DNA of 64,000 nucleotides. Source: UBA1738 sp045580145 (GTDB lineage: Bacteria; Bacillota; Clostridia; UBA1381). The DNA lies in the NCBI GenBank assembly GCA_045580145.1, contig JAZNNI010000094.1, positions 69,729-133,728 on the forward strand, in the 5' to 3' direction. Position 1 is the first letter of the stretch. Each line of letters starts with the position of its first letter. This document shows, piece after piece, positions 16,424 through 25,908 of the stretch. The position numbers and the translations under genes are program-made. Under the pieces are notes generated by a model. It was not told the origin of the DNA and ran no database searches. It saw only the letters and a list, made by a program, of their open reading frames with translations.

Positions 16424-18328
16424 TTATTTACGCTTTTTCCATACTGAGAATTTCAAAACTGTCAGAATTATTATTCCAAAAAGCACCAATCCTCCGATAT
16501 TTGAAACGAGTGTCGGAATTCCAAGTCTTGCAGAAAGGTCAAGGACTGAATCAAGTCCAAATACAGCTAAAAGCGCCAAAAGAATTCCTACAAGTCCTTC
16601 TCCTGCTATCATTCCTGAGCAAAAAAGAATTCCGTCATTTACAATAGTCTTCTTTTCTTCCTCTTTACGTTTCATTTTATCAAGCGCTAAACGAACAAGT
16701 CCGCCTACCATAATACAAGCATTTAACTGCACCGGAAGATATGTTCCGATTGCAAACGGAAGAACCGGTATACCTATAATCTCTACCGCTACTGCAATAA
16801 ATACACCAACAAATACAAGTGCCCAAGGCAGATTTCCGTCCATAACACCTTCAACTATAAGCTTCATAAGTGTTGCCTGAGGTGCTCCTAACTGGTCTGA
16901 ACCGAAGCCCCAAGCTGTATCCAAAAGATAGAGTGTTCCGCCGATTGCAAATGCCGCAGCTATAACTCCGATGATTTCACCAATTTGCTGTTTCTTAGGT
17001 GTAGCACCTAAAAGATAACCTGTTTTTAAATCCTGCGACGTATCACCCGCAATCGCAGAAACGATACAAATAATTGAGCCGATTGATATTGCGCTGCACA
17101 TTCCAACTGCACCTGTGCTGCCTGTCAATTTCAAAATCAATGTTGCAATCAAGAGTGTTGCAATAGCCATACCTGAAACAGGGTTATTACTGCTTCCTAC
17201 AAGTCCAACCATTCTTGATGAAACTGTTGCAAAGAAAAATCCGAACACAACAACTATAACAGCTCCCAAAAAACTTACCGGAACTGCCGGAATAAGCCAG
17301 ACAAGCACTGTCAAAATTGCAATAGCAATAAGCACAACTTTGAAGTTTATATCGCGCGCAGTACGCTCACTTCCAAGATTTCCCGCAGACGACATACTCT
17401 TTAATGCACCGCCAAAAGTTTTAACAATAAGAGGCAATGATTTTATAAGACTTATAATACCGCCGGCTGCCAATGCTCCTGCTCCTATATATCTTATGTA
17501 GGAGCTCCATATTGCGCTTGCGCCACCTTCAGCAAAAAGCTGACCGATACTTACAGTACCAGGATAAATAGTTGCATCTGCGCCAAAAAGTACAATCAAA
17601 GGAATAAGCACCATCCAGCTTAAAAGTCCGCCGGCAAACATATAAGAGGAAATTCTCGCACCGCAGATATATCCCACGCTCATTACAGCCGGATAAATCT
17701 GTGTACCAATTTGACCTGCAAAGCCTTTAAAGCTTAAAGAAACTTCACCTGCTACAAGCTTTAATCCGTCAATTATAAATTTAAACAACGCTGCAAAGCC
17801 CATTCCCGCAAAAACGGTTGACGCATTCGCACCGCCCTCTTCACCAGCTAAAAGAACTTCTGCACAGGCTGTACCTTCAGGATATGGCAAAATTCCGTGT
17901 TCCTTTACAATCAAGGCATTTCTTAAAGGTACCATAAAGAATACACCCAAAAGACCGCCTAAAAGTGCAATCAGTGTAATTTCTACAATACCTGGCTTGT
18001 CCATCTTTCCTTCTGCTGCCCACAAAAAGAGCGCAGGAAGAGTGAAAATAGCACCGGCAGCAAGGGATTCACCAGCTGAACCTACTGTCTGCACAACGTT
18101 ACTTTCAAGGATAGAGTTTTTGCGCATTATAACACGAATAACACCCATCGCTATAACAGCTGCAGGAATTGACGCAGAAACTGTCATACCAACTCTAAGT
18201 CCCAAATACGCATTTGCAGCACCGAATATGACTGCCAAAAGAACACCCATAATTATAGATGTGACCGTAAGTTCCGGCGTAACCTTTTCTGCCGGAATAT
18301 ACGGCTTAAATTCATTTTGATTATTCAT
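16424..18328 (-). CDS. OPT-family oligopeptide transporter
   Basis: Large inner-membrane transporter of the oligopeptide transporter family, predicted to import small peptides or metal-chelating peptide derivatives. About 634 residues with some 15 membrane segments. Family features are AANAYLGLRVGMTVSASIPAAV near the N-terminus, the EGTACAEVLLAGEEGG loop, PVSGMAIATLL and AGDTSQDLKTGYLLGATPKKQQ. ATG 18328 (after GGAGAAAAAAT) replaces an upstream in-frame start that has no RBS and would run through the promoter at 18378-18406. The upstream neighbour is the cytosolic dipeptidase PepD and the downstream one a PqqD-like protein, making a coherent peptide-scavenging unit. Confidence 0.92.
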   Translation of the reverse strand: MNNQNEFKPYIPAEKVTPELTVTSIIMGVLLAVIFGAANAYLGLRVGMTVSASIPAAVIAMGVIRVIMRKNSILESNVVQTVGSAGESLAAGAIFTLPALFLWAAEGKMDKPGIVEITLIALLGGLLGVFFMVPLRNALIVKEHGILPYPEGTACAEVLLAGEEGGANASTVFAGMGFAALFKFIIDGLKLVAGEVSLSFKGFAGQIGTQIYPAVMSVGYICGARISSYMFAGGLLSWMVLIPLIVLFGADATIYPGTVSIGQLFAEGGASAIWSSYIRYIGAGALAAGGIISLIKSLPLIVKTFGGALKSMSSAGNLGSERTARDINFKVVLIAIAILTVLVWLIPAVPVSFLGAVIVVVFGFFFATVSSRMVGLVGSSNNPVSGMAIATLLIATLILKLTGSTGAVGMCSAISIGSIICIVSAIAGDTSQDLKTGYLLGATPKKQQIGEIIGVIAAAFAIGGTLYLLDTAWGFGSDQLGAPQATLMKLIVEGVMDGNLPWALVFVGVFIAVAVEIIGIPVLPFAIGTYLPVQLNACIMVGGLVRLALDKMKRKEEEKKTIVNDGILFCSGMIAGEGLVGILLALLAVFGLDSVLDLSARLGIPTLVSNIGGLVLFGIIILTVLKFSVWKKRK

Positions 18329-18377
18329 ATTTTTTCTCCATTCCGCCGCAAAAAGCGACTTGTAAAAATCTTCGACT

Positions 18378-18406
18378 ATTATATCATATAATCCAAGAAA
18401 AATCAA
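18378..18406 (-). promoter_or_regulatory. Internal promoter of the OPT-PqqD genes
   Basis: TTGATT (18406-18401), 17 bp, TATAAT (18383-18378) on the minus strand, inside the 92-bp gap after pepD. Confidence 0.75.
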
Positions 18407-18420
18407 TATATCTTGCCATA

Positions 18421-19866
18421 TTACTTGCAATTTCCAAGCACTTTTAATATCACTTCATACATCATTTTTACCGAGGAGATGCTGAGTCTTTCTTCTGTAG
18501 TATGAATGTCATACATTAATGGCCCTATTGAAATAGCATCAAGGTCCGGTATTAAAGATGAGAAAATTCCGCATTCAAGACCGGCATGGATCGCCTCAAC
18601 AGACGGCTCATATCCTGATATTTCTTTAAAGACATTTTTATAAAGCTTTTGAAGTTCGGAGCTACTATTAAACTCCCACGGCGGGTAATGTCCTGACGTT
18701 TCAACTGTGCATTCAACAATACTGGAAAAGGTTTCTAATTTCTTTTCAAGGAATTCAAGTGCAGTTTTTTTATTACTTCTGAGTGTGAAAAGCATTGTTA
18801 TTTTGTCCCGCTCCGTCTTCAAAATTCCAAGGTTTAAAGACGTTTCAACTAACCCATTAATTTTGTCACTCATTTCCTGAACGCCATTTGGGGCAATTAA
18901 AAGCATAAATATAAGCTTATCGCGAAGTTCCTTTTCTAAAACTTCAAATGTTCCCTCTCCACACGCTTTGACTTCAATATCAAACTCACCGTCGTCGCGG
19001 TCCTGATATTCTTTCTTCAAATCGACAATATACTCAGTTATAGCCGTGGTAAATTTGTCTGTATCATATACTGCAAGTTCAATCTCACAGGATGACGGTA
19101 TTGCATTTCCCTTTGTACCGCCATTGATGCTTATAATATCAAACTCCGAAACGGATTTTGCATAATCAATTAGTCTTCCAGCTAAAATATTAGCATTTAT
19201 TCTGCCGCTATTTATTTCGACACCCGAATGTCCTCCTTTTAATCCAGTAATTGAAATACTTACTCTTGTAGCATTAGTATTAACCCTGTTTACAGGAATT
19301 ATCATTCTAAAATCGCTTCCGCCAGCGCAAGAAACTGTTAATGAATCTTGCTCCTCTGAATCAATATTTATCAATTTCTTACCTTTTAGTACTCCGCTTT
19401 TGAGCTTTCCTGCTCCTATCATTCCCATTTCTTCATCGGTAGTAAATACTGCCTCAATAGGCGGATGCGAAATATCATCACTTTCAAGAATTGCAAGAAT
19501 CATCGCAACAGCAATTCCATTATCAGCACCCAAGGTTGTTCCCCTTGCTTTTATAAAATCACCGTCAACATAGATATCAAGCCCATCCCTTTCAAAATCT
19601 ATATTGACATCAGGCTCTTTTTGACACACCATATCAAGATGTCCCTGTAAAATTACGGGTTCACTCCCCTCGTAGCCTTTTGATGCCGGTTTAAAAATAA
19701 TCACGTTATTTGCATCATCGCGAACTGCTTTCAAAAAGTTTTTTTCAGCAAAATCCATACAATAACTGCTTATTCTTTCCATATCACCAGAGCCTCTGGG
19801 AATTTGTGTTATTTCCTCAAAGAATTTAAATACTCTCTCAGGCTTTAGGTTTTTAAGTTTATTCAT
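18421..19866 (-). CDS. pepD: Aminoacyl-histidine dipeptidase (PepD, M20C family)
   Basis: Cytosolic zinc metallopeptidase that splits dipeptides, in E. coli including Xaa-His. The 481-residue protein has the M20 metal ligands in order: QGHLDMV (His about 80), TTLGADNGIAVA (bridging Asp about 119), TTDEEMGM (Glu pair about 148-149), and later the DSEEQDSLTV and HAGLECGIF stretches. The C-terminal region contains the lid domain. ATG follows CTTGGAGGACTTTTGA. It precedes the OPT transporter on the same strand, fitting hydrolysis of imported peptides. Confidence 0.93.
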   Translation of the reverse strand: MNKLKNLKPERVFKFFEEITQIPRGSGDMERISSYCMDFAEKNFLKAVRDDANNVIIFKPASKGYEGSEPVILQGHLDMVCQKEPDVNIDFERDGLDIYVDGDFIKARGTTLGADNGIAVAMILAILESDDISHPPIEAVFTTDEEMGMIGAGKLKSGVLKGKKLINIDSEEQDSLTVSCAGGSDFRMIIPVNRVNTNATRVSISITGLKGGHSGVEINSGRINANILAGRLIDYAKSVSEFDIISINGGTKGNAIPSSCEIELAVYDTDKFTTAITEYIVDLKKEYQDRDDGEFDIEVKACGEGTFEVLEKELRDKLIFMLLIAPNGVQEMSDKINGLVETSLNLGILKTERDKITMLFTLRSNKKTALEFLEKKLETFSSIVECTVETSGHYPPWEFNSSSELQKLYKNVFKEISGYEPSVEAIHAGLECGIFSSLIPDLDAISIGPLMYDIHTTEERLSISSVKMMYEVILKVLGNCK

Positions 19867-20069
19867 TCAAAAGTCCTCCAAGTTTTACATTATATTACTA
19901 TAAGTTTCGTTCAAATTTATATGCAATTATTCTCAAAAAGTTCTAATATTAATAGTTAGGAATATCTTTTTCATAATCTTACGCATAAGTTTAATCACCT
20001 TCTGCTAAACCTTTTAAATTTTATCACACTTTATTCCCATTTTCAAGGATATTCTAAATTTTATCGGGC

Positions 20070-20104
20070 AAAAAAACTGACATTTTGTTAAAAAAATGTC
20101 AGTT
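20070..20104 (-). terminator. Terminator of the stalk/parvulin gene
   Basis: Stem AACTGACATTTT/AAAATGTCAGTT (12 bp), with a T tract on the minus strand. The rest of the 246-bp gap (19867-20112) shows only a weak TATAAT about 30 bp upstream of pepD. Confidence 0.85.
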
Positions 20105-20112
20105 CCAAAATT

Positions 20113-21333
20113 TTATTTAATGAGCTTCAATAACTCTTCTTCATTAACAAGTATTTCAGCATCCTGAGAATTATCTAATATTTCATTTGCATAGTCCAGC
20201 ACCATTTCCTGTTTTACACTTTCTGTAATATCTGGAAGTGCTACACGCTTAATTATGTGGTATCCAAATTGAGATTTTACCGGCTTTGAAATTTCATCAA
20301 TTTTGAGAGCATATGATGCATCTTCAAATTCCTTTACCATATATCCCCTGCCAAACACATATCCGTCAGGATTTTGCTCCATACCAGGGTCTTGGTTGTA
20401 TTCTCCCACAAGCTCGTCAAAGTCAGCGCCATCAGAAAGCTTTTTATAAATGTCATTTGCCAGCTTTTCATCTTCAACTAATATATGCTTTGCTGATATA
20501 AATTCCCCGTAATATATCTCATCAAAATCCGTTTCTTCGGCAATGGTTCTTAGTATATTATTTCCGTTTGAAAAATACTGTCTTTCATATATGAGCGCAA
20601 CTAATCCTTTAAGCTGAGGGGTTATTTGCTCTTTCTCGGATTCTATTCCTGCTATTATGGCTTCGCAGTCTTCCTCCGAAAAGCTTACCGTTGGAAAAGC
20701 ATTATATATTTTTGCATAATTAGAAAACATTTCCAAAGTAGCCTGCGCTATATAGAACGAAAAATCTTCTTCGCTTACGTTTCCTGCGTCAACATCGCCG
20801 TGAGCAAGATCATACATAATTTGATAAAGCGCTTTGACTTCAGATAATGAAATCGTTTCATCGCCACATTTAACCACTATATCAGTATTATCAATCACTA
20901 CTTGCTTTGTAGAATTTACATAGTTTACATTATATAAGAGCTCTTCACTCACAAATCTAAGTGGCACAAAGGTTCTTCCGTTTACAATAACAGGCGCTGC
21001 ATCAAGCTTTTTCTCTGTACCGTTTACAATTACTAAAGGATTCTCTATTGTGAGCAAAATTTCTTTATCGGCACTTGTAATTTTTACTTCACATTTTTCA
21101 GGGTCCCATCCTGTATCAGCCCCAAATGCATCCGAAATTGCACGCACAGGAACCATAGTCCTTCCATCACTTATAAAAGGTGCTGCCTCTAATACATTCT
21201 GAATGATAGCTCCATCTTTTTCTGACACAAAGTTTGTATCTCCGATGGTGAATTCAACAACCTCTGCTGATGCAGCAGTAGTTGTCAAAAGCATAAGTGC
21301 CGAAAGCATTACTAACTTTTTTAATAAATTCAT
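20113..21333 (-). CDS. Exported foldase: copper-amine-oxidase-type stalk domain plus parvulin (PpiC) domain
   Basis: Secreted or surface-held peptidyl-prolyl isomerase of PrsA type. Residues 1-23 form a signal peptide ending in ASA, without a lipobox Cys. Residues about 25-148 are a stalk ('copper amine oxidase N-terminal-like') domain with two repeats, GRTMVPVRAISDAFGADTGW and GRTFVPLRFVSEELLYNV. A linker with SurA/PrsA-like helices (about 155-275) follows, then the parvulin core, with AKHILVEDEKLANDI (about 278-292), GADFDELVGEYNQDPG and KSQFGYHIIKRV (about 354-365). It probably helps fold exported proteins. Same strand as, and 52 bp downstream of, pgmB; it ends at a strong terminator. Confidence 0.9.
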   Translation of the reverse strand: MNLLKKLVMLSALMLLTTTAASAEVVEFTIGDTNFVSEKDGAIIQNVLEAAPFISDGRTMVPVRAISDAFGADTGWDPEKCEVKITSADKEILLTIENPLVIVNGTEKKLDAAPVIVNGRTFVPLRFVSEELLYNVNYVNSTKQVVIDNTDIVVKCGDETISLSEVKALYQIMYDLAHGDVDAGNVSEEDFSFYIAQATLEMFSNYAKIYNAFPTVSFSEEDCEAIIAGIESEKEQITPQLKGLVALIYERQYFSNGNNILRTIAEETDFDEIYYGEFISAKHILVEDEKLANDIYKKLSDGADFDELVGEYNQDPGMEQNPDGYVFGRGYMVKEFEDASYALKIDEISKPVKSQFGYHIIKRVALPDITESVKQEMVLDYANEILDNSQDAEILVNEEELLKLIK

Positions 21334-21385
21334 TTCGTTTCCTCCAAAAAGTTCAAACTAACACAATAAAGCTTCAGAAATGCTT

Positions 21386-22036
21386 TTATTTAAACATTTC
21401 GCAAGTTTCATATTCAAATGTCAAAAGAGAGTCAGATGCATAATCTGCAAGCGGGTTGTTTTTCGCTTCACCTACTGCAAGTGCGAGCATTCCCCCTGCC
21501 TTTGCCGCTTCAATTCCAGCATCGGAATCTTCAACCACCAAACAATCAGAAGGCTCAACATTAACCTTTTTAGCTGCAATTAAGAATACCTCCGGATCCG
21601 GCTTTGACCTTGTAGTATCAAGTCCGCTTGAAATTGCGTCAAATCTATTTAAAAGATTTGTTTTATCAAGAATCAATGGTGCATTTTTACTTGCAGAACC
21701 AACTGCAGTTTTAATTCCTTTCTCGTTCAAAAAAGCAAGGAACTTATCCACTCCCGGAAGAACATCCTTTTCAGAAAGTGTATCCAGAGATTTTACATAA
21801 TTTGTATTCTTTTTCTCTGCAAACGCAATCTTCTCCTCCTCGGTATAAACCTTGTCGCTCTTTTCCAAAACAACCTCAAGCGATGCCATTCTGCTTACTC
21901 CTCTTTGGCGAGCATTGTCAGCTTCTGTGAAATTCATTATACCAAGCTCTTCTGCAAGCTGTTTCCACGCCTTAAAATGCAATACATCTGTTGTAACAAG
22001 TACACCATCTAAATCAAAAATTACCGCTTTTACCAC
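21386..22036 (-). CDS. pgmB: Beta-phosphoglucomutase (HAD family)
   Basis: Interconverts beta-glucose-1-phosphate and glucose-6-phosphate after maltose or trehalose phosphorolysis. The 216 residues carry HAD motif I FDLDGVLV (nucleophile Asp8, general acid/base Asp10), the cap motif RQRGVSRMASLE, motif II GSAS (about 116-119), KPDPEVF (about 146-152) and motif III VEDSDAGIEAAKAG (about 168-181), all typical of beta-PGM. The start is a GTG 7 bases after GAGGAGG. No disaccharide phosphorylase lies nearby, but glucosidase and mutarotase genes are elsewhere in the window. Confidence 0.92.
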   Translation of the reverse strand: MVKAVIFDLDGVLVTTDVLHFKAWKQLAEELGIMNFTEADNARQRGVSRMASLEVVLEKSDKVYTEEEKIAFAEKKNTNYVKSLDTLSEKDVLPGVDKFLAFLNEKGIKTAVGSASKNAPLILDKTNLLNRFDAISSGLDTTRSKPDPEVFLIAAKKVNVEPSDCLVVEDSDAGIEAAKAGGMLALAVGEAKNNPLADYASDSLLTFEYETCEMFK

Positions 22037-22069
22037 ACCTAATCCTCCTCAGTTAATTAATACCAAAAC

Positions 22070-22098
22070 ATAATAACACAAAATCCCTGCAAAGTCAA
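22070..22098 (-). promoter_or_regulatory. Promoter of pgmB
   Basis: TTGACT (22098-22093), 17 bp, TATTAT (22075-22070) on the minus strand. Confidence 0.75.
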
Positions 22099-22198
22099 TA
22101 TTCTAAGCATTCTATTATGTCGACTCCGAGTGAAAAAACTCTAATTTTGTCCTTCATTTTTATTACTAATTTCACATTTATTAACAAAGTGTAAATAT

Positions 22199-22241
22199 CT
22201 TTCAAAAAAGGCTTTCAAAACATTTATATTTGTGATATAAT
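22199..22241 (+). promoter_or_regulatory. clpE promoter with a direct repeat
   Basis: TATAAT (22236-22241) with a weak -35 region. Two copies of CTTTCAAAA (22199-22207 and 22212-22220) lie 13 bp apart over the -35 area. They resemble but do not match the CtsR heptad repeat, which has a 10-bp period. Confidence 0.4.
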
Positions 22242-22270
22242 GTCATTTAGTATTATTTTGGAGGAATATT

Positions 22271-24571
22271 ATGAATTTATGTTCACGATGTCACAAAAAT
22301 CCTGCTGTGGTTTATATCACAAAAATGGAGGGAGACAAAACGACTAACGAGGGTCTATGTATTGCTTGTGCAAAAGAGCTTGGTATAGGACCTATTAATA
22401 ATATGATAGAACAGATGGGCATTACCGATGCTGATATAGAGAATATCAATTCAGAGATGGCTAATTTTATGAACGACCCCGAAGCGCTTGAGGGTCTTAT
22501 GTCCGGTTTTTACGGCGACGAGGATGGTGAAGAAGGCGGTGCAGCCATTGCGCCTCTCGAGTTCCTTTCAGGCTTTATGCCGGGAAAACCTGACGACAAT
22601 TCTCAGCAGGCAAACAACAAAAATGAAAAGAATAGTTCAAAAAAGAAGTCTTCAGGCAAGAAAAAAAGTATGCTCGACACGTATGGCACAAACCTTACTG
22701 AAAAAGCGAAGCTTGGCAAGGTTGACAGAGTTATTAACCGCCACAGCGAAATAGACCGTGTAGTTCAGATACTAAACAGACGTTCTAAAAATAACCCCGT
22801 TATACTGGGCGAACCCGGCGTCGGTAAAACTGCAATAGCGGAAGGTCTTGCACTCAGAATTGCTGAGGAAAATGTCCCGCCAAAGCTTTTTGGCTATCAG
22901 CTATACCTTATTGATTTTACAGCCTTAGTCGCAGGCACACAGTTCCGAGGTCAGTTTGAAGCACGCCTTAAAAATCTTCTTTCCGAGGCAGAAGATGCAG
23001 GAAATGTCATTTTGATAATTGACGAAATCCATAACATTGTAGCTGCAGGGGATGCTGAAGGAGCTATGAGCGCCGCAAATATTTTAAAGCCTGCACTTGC
23101 CCGCGGTGAAATACAGATAATAGGTGCTACAACTCTTGCTGAATACAGAAAACATATTGAAAAGGATTCCGCGCTAGAGCGCCGTTTTCAACCGGTTTTA
23201 GTCGACGAACCAAGTATATCAGAATCAGTTGAAATCCTAAAAGGAATTAAAGATTACTACGAAAAATATCATAGTGTTAAAATTTCCGATGAAGTTATTG
23301 AAGCTGCCTGCCGTATGAGTGAGAGATATATCACAGATAGATTTTTGCCGGACAAGGCGATTGATGTAATTGATGAAGCCGGAAGTAGTGTTAACCTTAA
23401 AAACATTGCTCTTTATGAGGCAAAAAAGATACAAAAAAGGCTTTCTGAAATTACAAATGAATCTCAAGATGCAGCAGATAAACAAGATTTTGAAGAAGTT
23501 GCAAAGCTAAGACAGGAAGAGATTGAATTAAAGACAAAGCTTGGACAAAAAGAGCTTGAGGCAGAAAATTCAGAAGTGACTTTAGATGATGTCGCAACTG
23601 TTATTGAAAACTGGACAAAAATACCTGTTCACAAGCTCACCGAAGATGAGGCAACAAGACTTCTAAGCCTTGAAGAGCGAATTCACGAACGAGTAGTTGG
23701 TCAGGAAGATGCAGTTTCGGGTGTTGCACGTGCAATACGTCGCGGCAGAGCAGATATATCCTTTAAAAAGCGTCCCGTTTCCTTTATTTTTGCAGGTCCT
23801 ACCGGTGTTGGAAAAACTGAGCTTGTAAAAACAATTGCAGAGGTTATGTTTAATAACGAGGATGCACTTATCCGCTTTGATATGTCAGAGTTTATGGAAA
23901 AACACTCAGTATCTAAGCTAATCGGCTCGCCTCCTGGATATGTGGGATATGATGAGGCAGGTCAGCTCACTGAAAAAGTACGCAGAAAGCCTTATTCAGT
24001 AATTTTACTTGATGAAATAGAAAAGGCGCACCCTGAAGTATTTAACCTTTTCCTTCAAATACTTGATGATGGAAGAGTCTCCGACAGTCACGGCAAGATT
24101 GTTAACTTTGAAAATACAATTATAATTATGACTACAAATGCAGGCTCGGAATTTTCTTCATCTTCACTTGGCTTTAACTCAAGCGGTGAGCTTACATTAA
24201 AGGGAAATGTAGAAAAAAGCTTAAAGCAACATTTCCGTCCTGAATTTTTGAACAGAATTGATGAAATCATAACCTTTAAGCCTCTTACCAAGGACGAACT
24301 CAAAAAAATCATCGACCTTATGTTAAAGGATATTATTGGAAGAATGGCTGAAAAGGGTGCAAAAATTGAGATTACCCAAGACGCTAAGGACCTCATTTTA
24401 GAAAAAGGCTATGATGCAAAATTTGGTGCAAGACCTCTAAAGCGAGCAATACAACGGCTCATTGAAGATAAGCTGGCAGAATTTTCGCTAAGAAACACCA
24501 TCAGCCAAAATACCCATATTACAGCTGATAGAATCGGAGACGAAATAGAACTCACCATAATTCATAGTTAA
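22271..24571 (+). CDS. ClpE/ClpC-type AAA+ ATPase with N-terminal zinc finger
   Basis: HSP100 unfoldase, expected to feed ClpP in protein quality control. The 766-residue protein begins with a four-Cys zinc finger (C4-x2-C7 ... C30-x2-C33) like ClpE or McsA instead of the usual Clp-N repeats. A charged Lys/Ser linker (about 110-135) follows, then AAA domain 1 (Walker A GEPGVGKTA, about 180-188), a UVR-like coiled coil (DKQDFEEVAKLRQEEIELK, about 404-422), AAA domain 2 (Walker A GPTGVGKTE, about 515-523) and the ClpB-D2-small domain. No ctsR, mcsA or mcsB is adjacent; the gene is monocistronic. ClpE is the closest architecture, although the UVR insert also occurs in ClpC. Confidence 0.88.
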   Translation: MNLCSRCHKNPAVVYITKMEGDKTTNEGLCIACAKELGIGPINNMIEQMGITDADIENINSEMANFMNDPEALEGLMSGFYGDEDGEEGGAAIAPLEFLSGFMPGKPDDNSQQANNKNEKNSSKKKSSGKKKSMLDTYGTNLTEKAKLGKVDRVINRHSEIDRVVQILNRRSKNNPVILGEPGVGKTAIAEGLALRIAEENVPPKLFGYQLYLIDFTALVAGTQFRGQFEARLKNLLSEAEDAGNVILIIDEIHNIVAAGDAEGAMSAANILKPALARGEIQIIGATTLAEYRKHIEKDSALERRFQPVLVDEPSISESVEILKGIKDYYEKYHSVKISDEVIEAACRMSERYITDRFLPDKAIDVIDEAGSSVNLKNIALYEAKKIQKRLSEITNESQDAADKQDFEEVAKLRQEEIELKTKLGQKELEAENSEVTLDDVATVIENWTKIPVHKLTEDEATRLLSLEERIHERVVGQEDAVSGVARAIRRGRADISFKKRPVSFIFAGPTGVGKTELVKTIAEVMFNNEDALIRFDMSEFMEKHSVSKLIGSPPGYVGYDEAGQLTEKVRRKPYSVILLDEIEKAHPEVFNLFLQILDDGRVSDSHGKIVNFENTIIIMTTNAGSEFSSSSLGFNSSGELTLKGNVEKSLKQHFRPEFLNRIDEIITFKPLTKDELKKIIDLMLKDIIGRMAEKGAKIEITQDAKDLILEKGYDAKFGARPLKRAIQRLIEDKLAEFSLRNTISQNTHITADRIGDEIELTIIHS

Positions 24572-24575
24572 ACAT

Positions 24576-24603
24576 AAAAAAGCACTGCATCGCAGTGCTT
24601 TTT
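24576..24603. terminator. Bidirectional terminator between clpE and the HtrA-like gene
   Basis: Stem AAAAGCACTGC/GCAGTGCTTTT with a 3-nt loop, T-rich on both sides, between convergent genes. Confidence 0.88.
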
Positions 24604-24608
24604 AGTTT

Positions 24609-25829
24609 TTATAGAATGACATTAATATCCAACATTTCACCATCGCGGTAAACTGTTATTATTATTGTTTCACCTTTTTTATGTGTATCTCGGATTTTGT
24701 TTAATTCACTAATTGATTTTACTGTTGTTCCGTCCGCTTTTAAGATAAGGTCGTTCGCCTTAATTCCTGCTTTTTCTGCAGCTCCTCCTTCTAAGACCGT
24801 CTCAACCAAAACTCCGTGTGCCGTATCACTTCCTGTTATCCCAATTAAGAGTCCCTCAGGGGCTTTTCCTGAATTAATAAGTGACTCTGAAACATTCTTA
24901 ATATCATTTGAAGGGATAGCAAAGCTTATATTTTCAACATTTGCCGAAATTGCATATGTTATCATCCCCACAAGATGCCCCTCACTATTTAAAAGACACC
25001 CACCTGCATTATTTGAGTTGGTTATTGCATCTGTCTGAAAAAGGTTCACACTGCTGCCATTTTGCATAGAAACACCCCTGTTCACTCCGCAAATAATACC
25101 CTTTGTAATTGATGTTCCAAGGTCTCCGCCAAGCATATTTCCTATAACTATGGCTGTGTCGCCAGCCATAACATCATCAGAATTTCCAAGGACTATAGGG
25201 GTCAGCCCTGTAGCTTCTATTTTAAGAATTGCTATATCCTTATTTTCATCCATCCCGATAACCTTCGCACTATGCTTGGATTTATCTGGAAGAATTACAG
25301 ATATTTCCCCGTCACTTCCTACCAGCGAATTGCTTGTAAGTATATATCCATCACCACTTAGGACAACACCTGAACCGGTATTTGTTGATGTGGAAAGTCC
25401 AAAGAAGTTCATATATGATGACTTTGTGGAGACAGAAACTATACTCGGAGAAACCGAGGCATTAATATCGGCTATACTTAAAGTTTCATTTTCATCAAGC
25501 TCTTTCTGCACCGGTCTTTCCACATATGAAATTACAGCTGATGGTCTTAGCCTTGGAGCTATGAAAATAGAATAAAATGTTAAAACGAATATACAGGTTA
25601 CGAATGATGCAATTACCGATATAACCCACGGCTGAACAGGTTTCTTTACTTTATCAGTATTTTCGGGTGTCGGAAGATAGTTTTCAAGTTCCTCTTCAAA
25701 TTCTGATTTTTCATAAATTTCAGATTCAGAATCAGGTTCACAGGGTTCAAACTCACTATTATCTATCAAAGAATTATCAGCAATCTCCTTTGATTCATTA
25801 TTAATTTCAAAATTTTGTTCTTCTTGCAT
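24609..25829 (-). CDS. Membrane-anchored HtrA/DegP homologue, predicted catalytically inactive
   Basis: S1C-family fold with an acidic cytoplasmic N-terminus (about 1-62), one membrane segment (about 67-92), a trypsin-like domain (about 120-300) and a C-terminal PDZ domain (about 310-405, GVLVETVLEGGAAEKAGIKA). The catalytic triad is broken. The usual TNHV stretch reads TSNSLV, with Ser168 where His belongs; Asp198 (NKDIAILKI) is kept; and the usual GNSGG motif reads SNNAGG, with Ala275 instead of the nucleophile Ser. Both changes were confirmed in the DNA (TCG and GCA codons). The fold and PDZ domain are otherwise intact, so the gene looks maintained as a pseudoprotease, perhaps a binding or chaperone-like surface protein. 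Confidence 0.9.
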   Translation of the reverse strand: MQEEQNFEINNESKEIADNSLIDNSEFEPCEPDSESEIYEKSEFEEELENYLPTPENTDKVKKPVQPWVISVIASFVTCIFVLTFYSIFIAPRLRPSAVISYVERPVQKELDENETLSIADINASVSPSIVSVSTKSSYMNFFGLSTSTNTGSGVVLSGDGYILTSNSLVGSDGEISVILPDKSKHSAKVIGMDENKDIAILKIEATGLTPIVLGNSDDVMAGDTAIVIGNMLGGDLGTSITKGIICGVNRGVSMQNGSSVNLFQTDAITNSNNAGGCLLNSEGHLVGMITYAISANVENISFAIPSNDIKNVSESLINSGKAPEGLLIGITGSDTAHGVLVETVLEGGAAEKAGIKANDLILKADGTTVKSISELNKIRDTHKKGETIIITVYRDGEMLDINVIL

Positions 25830-25908
25830 TATGTATTCACTCCTAAATTTTATATCTATATTATAATACTATTCCCCTGAAAGTGTATGAACAAAGTGTA
25901 AACTTTTA

